This document shows, one piece after another, positions 61,134 to 64,000 of a DNA stretch of 64,000 nt; the stretch's first letter is position 1, and each line of letters opens with the position of its first letter. Source of the DNA: Halobaculum sp. MBLA0143 (lineage in GTDB: Archaea; Halobacteriota; Halobacteria; Halobacteriales; Haloferacaceae); the NCBI RefSeq assembly GCF_041361465.1, contig NZ_JBGKAC010000001.1, positions 1,984,001-2,048,000 of the forward strand, read 5' to 3'. The position numbers and the translations under genes were made by a program. Below the pieces are notes generated by a model that saw nothing but the letters and a program-made list of their open reading frames with translations, made no database searches and had not been told where the DNA came from.

Positions 61134-61271
61134 AAAGAAATGAAATCGATCTACGACGAGTTTTGATCCGAGTCGCCAGCGGAGCGGGCGACGATCGGCC
61201 GCCGTCGGAGGCGGTCACCGATCTCGGTCGTCACCGATCTCGGTCGTCGCTGGTTTCACCCGCCGCCGGCC

Positions 61272-61838
61272 TCAGTCGTCGCCGGTCGGGTCGACGATCT
61301 CCACCTCACCGTCGACGACCTCCACGTTGATGAGTGTCTTCACGTCGTAGTCCGTCCCGTCGAGCGCGTTCTCGCCCGCCTTCTTGATCACGGCCACCAC
61401 GTCGAGCACCTCCGCGCCGATGTCGTCCAAGGCGGTGAGAATCCCCTTCATCGTGCCGCCGGTGGACAGCACGTCGTCCAACACCAACACGTGGTCGCCC
61501 TCGTACACGTCGTTGATGTACATCTCTCCCTCGGAGTAGCCCGTCACCTGGGTGAGCGACACCTCGCCGTCGAGCCCGTACGCCCGTTTGCGGATCACGA
61601 CCAACGGGATGTCAGTCATCAGCGACACCGCCGTCGAGATGTGGATCCCCATCGCCGCCGGCGTGACGATCTTGTCGACGTCTTCGATCTGTGCCTTCCG
61701 GATGATCTTGATGACGATCTCTCGGAGGAGCTCCGGCTGGAGCATCGGGACACCGTCGCTGATCGGGTGGACGAAGTAGTTGTAGCCGTCCTTCTCGATG
61801 ATCGGGGCTTCGAGTAGGGACTGCTGTAACCGATCCAT
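61272..61838 (-). CDS. hpt: purine phosphoribosyltransferase (HGPRTase/archaeal Apt)
   Basis: 188 residues from ATG 61838 ([20 protein letters not shown]). The PRPP loop is [20 protein letters not shown], and the flexible loop region includes [16 protein letters not shown] and [20 protein letters not shown]. Salvages purine bases to nucleotides. Haloarchaeal members are annotated hypoxanthine/guanine PRTase, though related archaeal proteins prefer adenine; specificity cannot be read here. A TTTTCCCC lies about 25 bases upstream. Confidence 0.9.
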   Translation of the reverse strand: MDRLQQSLLEAPIIEKDGYNYFVHPISDGVPMLQPELLREIVIKIIRKAQIEDVDKIVTPAAMGIHISTAVSLMTDIPLVVIRKRAYGLDGEVSLTQVTGYSEGEMYINDVYEGDHVLVLDDVLSTGGTMKGILTALDDIGAEVLDVVAVIKKAGENALDGTDYDVKTLINVEVVDGEVEIVDPTGDD

Positions 61839-62026
61839 GTCGTGACGTATTGGAGGGTGGGGAAAAGCGTGGTGGATCGAGTGACGCCGCGTCGCACCCT
61901 CTCGCGGGCCGTCCGTGGCGTTCGCGGGCGACCACGTGTCGCACGCACTCACGGGTGGTCCCGCGGCGTTCGCTCGCAAGCCACCCTCCGGCGTTCGTCC
62001 GACACCCGTCCGCGTCGGTAGCGACG

Positions 62027-63067
62027 CTAGATCCAGCCTTCCGTCGCCAGCAACTCCCCGTTGAGCAGCGACGCCCCGGCGGCACCCCGGATCGTGTTGT
62101 GTGCCAGACAGTTGTACTTCACACCCGTCTCCGTCGCGGTCACGCCGCCGGCCGACACCGTCATCCCGCCGCCACGGTTCCGGTCCATCCGCGGCTGTGG
62201 CCGCTCGGGGGCGTCCTCGCCGAACACGTGGACCAGCGTCTCCGGAGACGAGGGGAGGTCGCCGCTCGGGACGTTCGCCATCGCCTCACGCACCTCGGCT
62301 GCCGTCGGGTCGTCCGCGAGCGAGACGAACACGTTCTCCAGGTGGCCGTCCAGCGTCGGAATTCGGTTACAGGAGGCCGCCACGTCCGCGTCTAGTCGCG
62401 TCAGTTCGCCCCCGTCGAACGACCCCAGCAGCTTCCGGCTCTCCGTCTCCATCTTGTCCTCCTCGCCGCCGATGTGAGGCACCGCGTTGTCGATGATCTC
62501 CATCGACGTGACGCCGGAGTAGCCCGCGCCGGAGACGGCCTGGAGGGTGGACACCTGGACGCTCTCGACGCCGAACTGCGTCAGCGCCGAGAGCGTCGGC
62601 ACCATCGTGATCGTCGAACAGTTGGGGTTCTTCACGAGCGCGCCGTCCCACCCTCGCTCCTCGCGCTGGACCTCGATCAGCCCCAGGTGTTCCGGGTTGA
62701 TCTCCGGGATGGTCAGCGGTACGTCCGGCGCCAGCCTGTCGTTCGAGGAGTTCGACGAGACCACGTAGCCCGCCTCACACAGCGCCGACTCCACGTTCGC
62801 CGCCACCGACGACGGCAGCGACGAGAACAACAGATCCAGGTCGTCCGGCAACGCCTCCGGTGCCGTCTCCCGAACGGTCAGCTCGCCGACCGCCTCGGGA
62901 ATCTCCGTGTCCAGCCGCCACTTGGCCGCCTCGTGGTAACGCTTCCCCACGCTGTCCGGACTCGCCGTCACCGCACCGATCTCGAAGGCCGGCGTCCGCT
63001 CGATCAACTGGACGAACCGCTGGCCGACCGCCCCCGTGGCGCCGAGTACACCCACTGTGTGTGTCAT
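62027..63067 (-). CDS. asd: aspartate-semialdehyde dehydrogenase
   Basis: Reduces aspartyl phosphate to the semialdehyde for Thr, Met and Lys synthesis; 346 residues from ATG 63067 ([20 protein letters not shown], an NADP-binding loop). Catalytic Cys in [15 protein letters not shown] (about 150), [20 protein letters not shown], and His in [15 protein letters not shown]. It belongs to the archaeal/fungal-type ASADH class. The frame continues upstream to 63805 but is antisense to rps12 there and not used. Confidence 0.95.
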   Translation of the reverse strand: MTHTVGVLGATGAVGQRFVQLIERTPAFEIGAVTASPDSVGKRYHEAAKWRLDTEIPEAVGELTVRETAPEALPDDLDLLFSSLPSSVAANVESALCEAGYVVSSNSSNDRLAPDVPLTIPEINPEHLGLIEVQREERGWDGALVKNPNCSTITMVPTLSALTQFGVESVQVSTLQAVSGAGYSGVTSMEIIDNAVPHIGGEEDKMETESRKLLGSFDGGELTRLDADVAASCNRIPTLDGHLENVFVSLADDPTAAEVREAMANVPSGDLPSSPETLVHVFGEDAPERPQPRMDRNRGGGMTVSAGGVTATETGVKYNCLAHNTIRGAAGASLLNGELLATEGWI

Positions 63068-63485
63068 TGCCGGGGGTTGGGCGCTACTGGGGTAAACTGG
63101 TTCCGTTTCGGTTCTGTGCGTCGCCCCGGTTCGGGTTCGTGCGTGGCCGGCTCTCCGACCCCGCGAGCGCCCTGCGACGGGTGGTCGATTCGGGAGGCTG
63201 TCCACACACACCGCTCGAACGGGGAAACAGACGGATCCCGGGACATCGACCCAGTGAGAACACACGGGACAGGCCGACGAGAGCGCGCGAGTCGAACGGG
63301 GGCGAACACGAGCGGAGAACAGCCGAGACAGACGGAGGCGGGCGGAGAGTCGGCAGAACACCGACACACGGACGGCCGAGACGGGCGGAGACGCGCCGAG
63401 AGACACCTCTCGCGGGCTCTCCGCCGCCGAGACCGATCCGTGAAGGGGAACCCTTAGGTGGCTCCGGTCGGAAATCCAGTGTACT
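63068..63485. other. 418-base intergenic region between asd and rps12
   Basis: Divergent promoter region. The plus strand from about 63225 to 63400 is purine-rich with many GA and GGCGG runs, a strong strand bias unlike coding DNA. CCCTTAGGTGG (63449-63459), about 30 bases before the rps12 ATG, could be its promoter. No gene or structured RNA recognised. Confidence 0.5.
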
Positions 63486-63914
63486 ATGTCGAACGGTAAG
63501 TACGCCGCGCGGAAGCTGAAGAAGGACCGCCAGAAGCGGCGGTGGTCCGACTCGGAGTACGCGCGCCGAGAGCGGGGGCTCGACGAGGCCTCCGACCCGT
63601 TGGAGGGGGCCCCGCAGGGGCGTGGTATCGTACTGGAGAAGGTCGGGATCGAGGCCAAACAACCCAACTCTGCGATCCGGAAGTGCGTTCGGGTCCAGCT
63701 CATCAAGAACGGCAAACAGGTCACGGCGTTCTGTCCGGGCGACGGCGCGATCTCCTTCATCGACGAACACGACGAGGTCACGATCGCCGGTATCGGCGGC
63801 GCCAAGGGCCGCGCGATGGGGGACCTCGGCGGTGTGAACTACAAGGTGGAGAAGGTCAACGGTGTGTCGCTGATCGAACTGGTCCGCGGGAACGCAGAGA
63901 AGCCGGTGCGCTGA
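63486..63914 (+). CDS. rps12: 30S ribosomal protein S12 (uS12)
   Basis: 142 residues from ATG 63486 ([20 protein letters not shown]). The decoding-centre loops are [20 protein letters not shown] and [16 protein letters not shown] with [20 protein letters not shown]. It is followed one base later by rps7, the start of the usual str operon (rps12-rps7-EF). Confidence 0.98.
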   Translation: MSNGKYAARKLKKDRQKRRWSDSEYARRERGLDEASDPLEGAPQGRGIVLEKVGIEAKQPNSAIRKCVRVQLIKNGKQVTAFCPGDGAISFIDEHDEVTIAGIGGAKGRAMGDLGGVNYKVEKVNGVSLIELVRGNAEKPVR

Positions 63915-63915
63915 T

Positions 63916-64000
63916 ATGTCCGACGCAGAACAACCCGACCCCGACGCCCCCGCCGGCGGCGAGCAGGCCACGGAGAACGCCCTGTTGTTCGGCGAGTGGG
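63916..64000 (+). CDS. rps7: 30S ribosomal protein S7 (uS7), 3' partial
   Basis: ATG 63916 follows the rps12 stop by one base. The 28 visible residues begin MSDAEQPDPDAPAGGEQATE and reach ALLFGEW, the acidic N-terminal extension and first conserved segment of haloarchaeal uS7. The gene runs off the right edge. Confidence 0.9.
   Translation, partial: MSDAEQPDPDAPAGGEQATENALLFGEW

Noticed and set aside
63084-63971. 295-residue minus-strand frame over rps12
   Set aside because: It is antisense to the ribosomal protein gene and the purine-rich leader; no motif and atypical composition.

Overview
The window is chromosomal DNA from a haloarchaeon. By eye it is about two-thirds G+C, its proteins are highly acidic, GTG starts are common, promoters look archaeal (TATA-like boxes about 27 bases before leaderless starts), and the core machinery is archaeal (FtsY/SRP54, aRF1, CetZ, eS27, eL42/L44e, Rpo11, A-type ATPase subunit D, archaeosine enzymes). 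The tRNA-Trp gene carries the large intron typical of haloarchaea. No rRNA operon and no CRISPR array were seen.

Layout. 1-6.9 kb: ftsY (5' end outside the window), a Gate-domain membrane protein, then an accessory patch (VapBC, a membrane protein, a decayed second copy of the antitoxin, a frameshifted hydrolase) before srp54. 6.9-9.75 kb: a TnpB remnant with its folded right end, then a winged-helix regulator under a nested palindromic operator, followed by a frameshifted nucleotidyltransferase (possible AbiE-like toxin-antitoxin pair) and a 51-base tandem repeat. 9.7-15 kb (minus strand): XacD-like dehydratase, small membrane proteins, a HAD phosphatase, a Bat-type regulator and cetZ. 15-19.4 kb (plus): four translationally coupled genes for a pilus/secretion-type machine (coiled-coil protein, anchored protein, ATPase, TadC-like platform). 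19.4-23 kb: guaB, a DUF5794/DUF5795 pair, and tRNA-Trp, whose intron contains a box C/D-type guide predicted to methylate C34. 23-26.7 kb: degenerate copies of the tRNA-Trp 3' end bracket a possible remnant island. 26.7-30 kb (minus): sugar isomerase-like protein, SHOCT protein, eS27 and L44e, radical SAM protein. 30-31.1 kb: a lower-GC pair of unknown genes. 31-43 kb: SDR, aRF1, a frameshifted membrane protein, atpD, MBL-fold protein, a second VapBC-like pair with a frameshifted toxin, NAD-dependent ligA, deoC, rpoL and a HAD phosphatase. 43-52 kb: gch3, a type IV pilin-like protein, a stand-alone receiver, three lipoproteins, a Nudix hydrolase and several small membrane or unknown proteins. 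52-64 kb: ilvA, a metallophosphatase, tgtA and arcS (archaeosine), hpt, asd, rps12 and the start of rps7.

Themes. Housekeeping genes are intact, while four accessory genes are each interrupted by what looks like one missing base. The least explained parts are the regulator/nucleotidyltransferase locus at 7.45-9.5 kb, the tRNA-derived repeats at 23.0-23.2 and 26.6 kb, and the envelope gene cluster at 44-52 kb. All functional calls rest on motifs and recalled family knowledge; no database search was possible.
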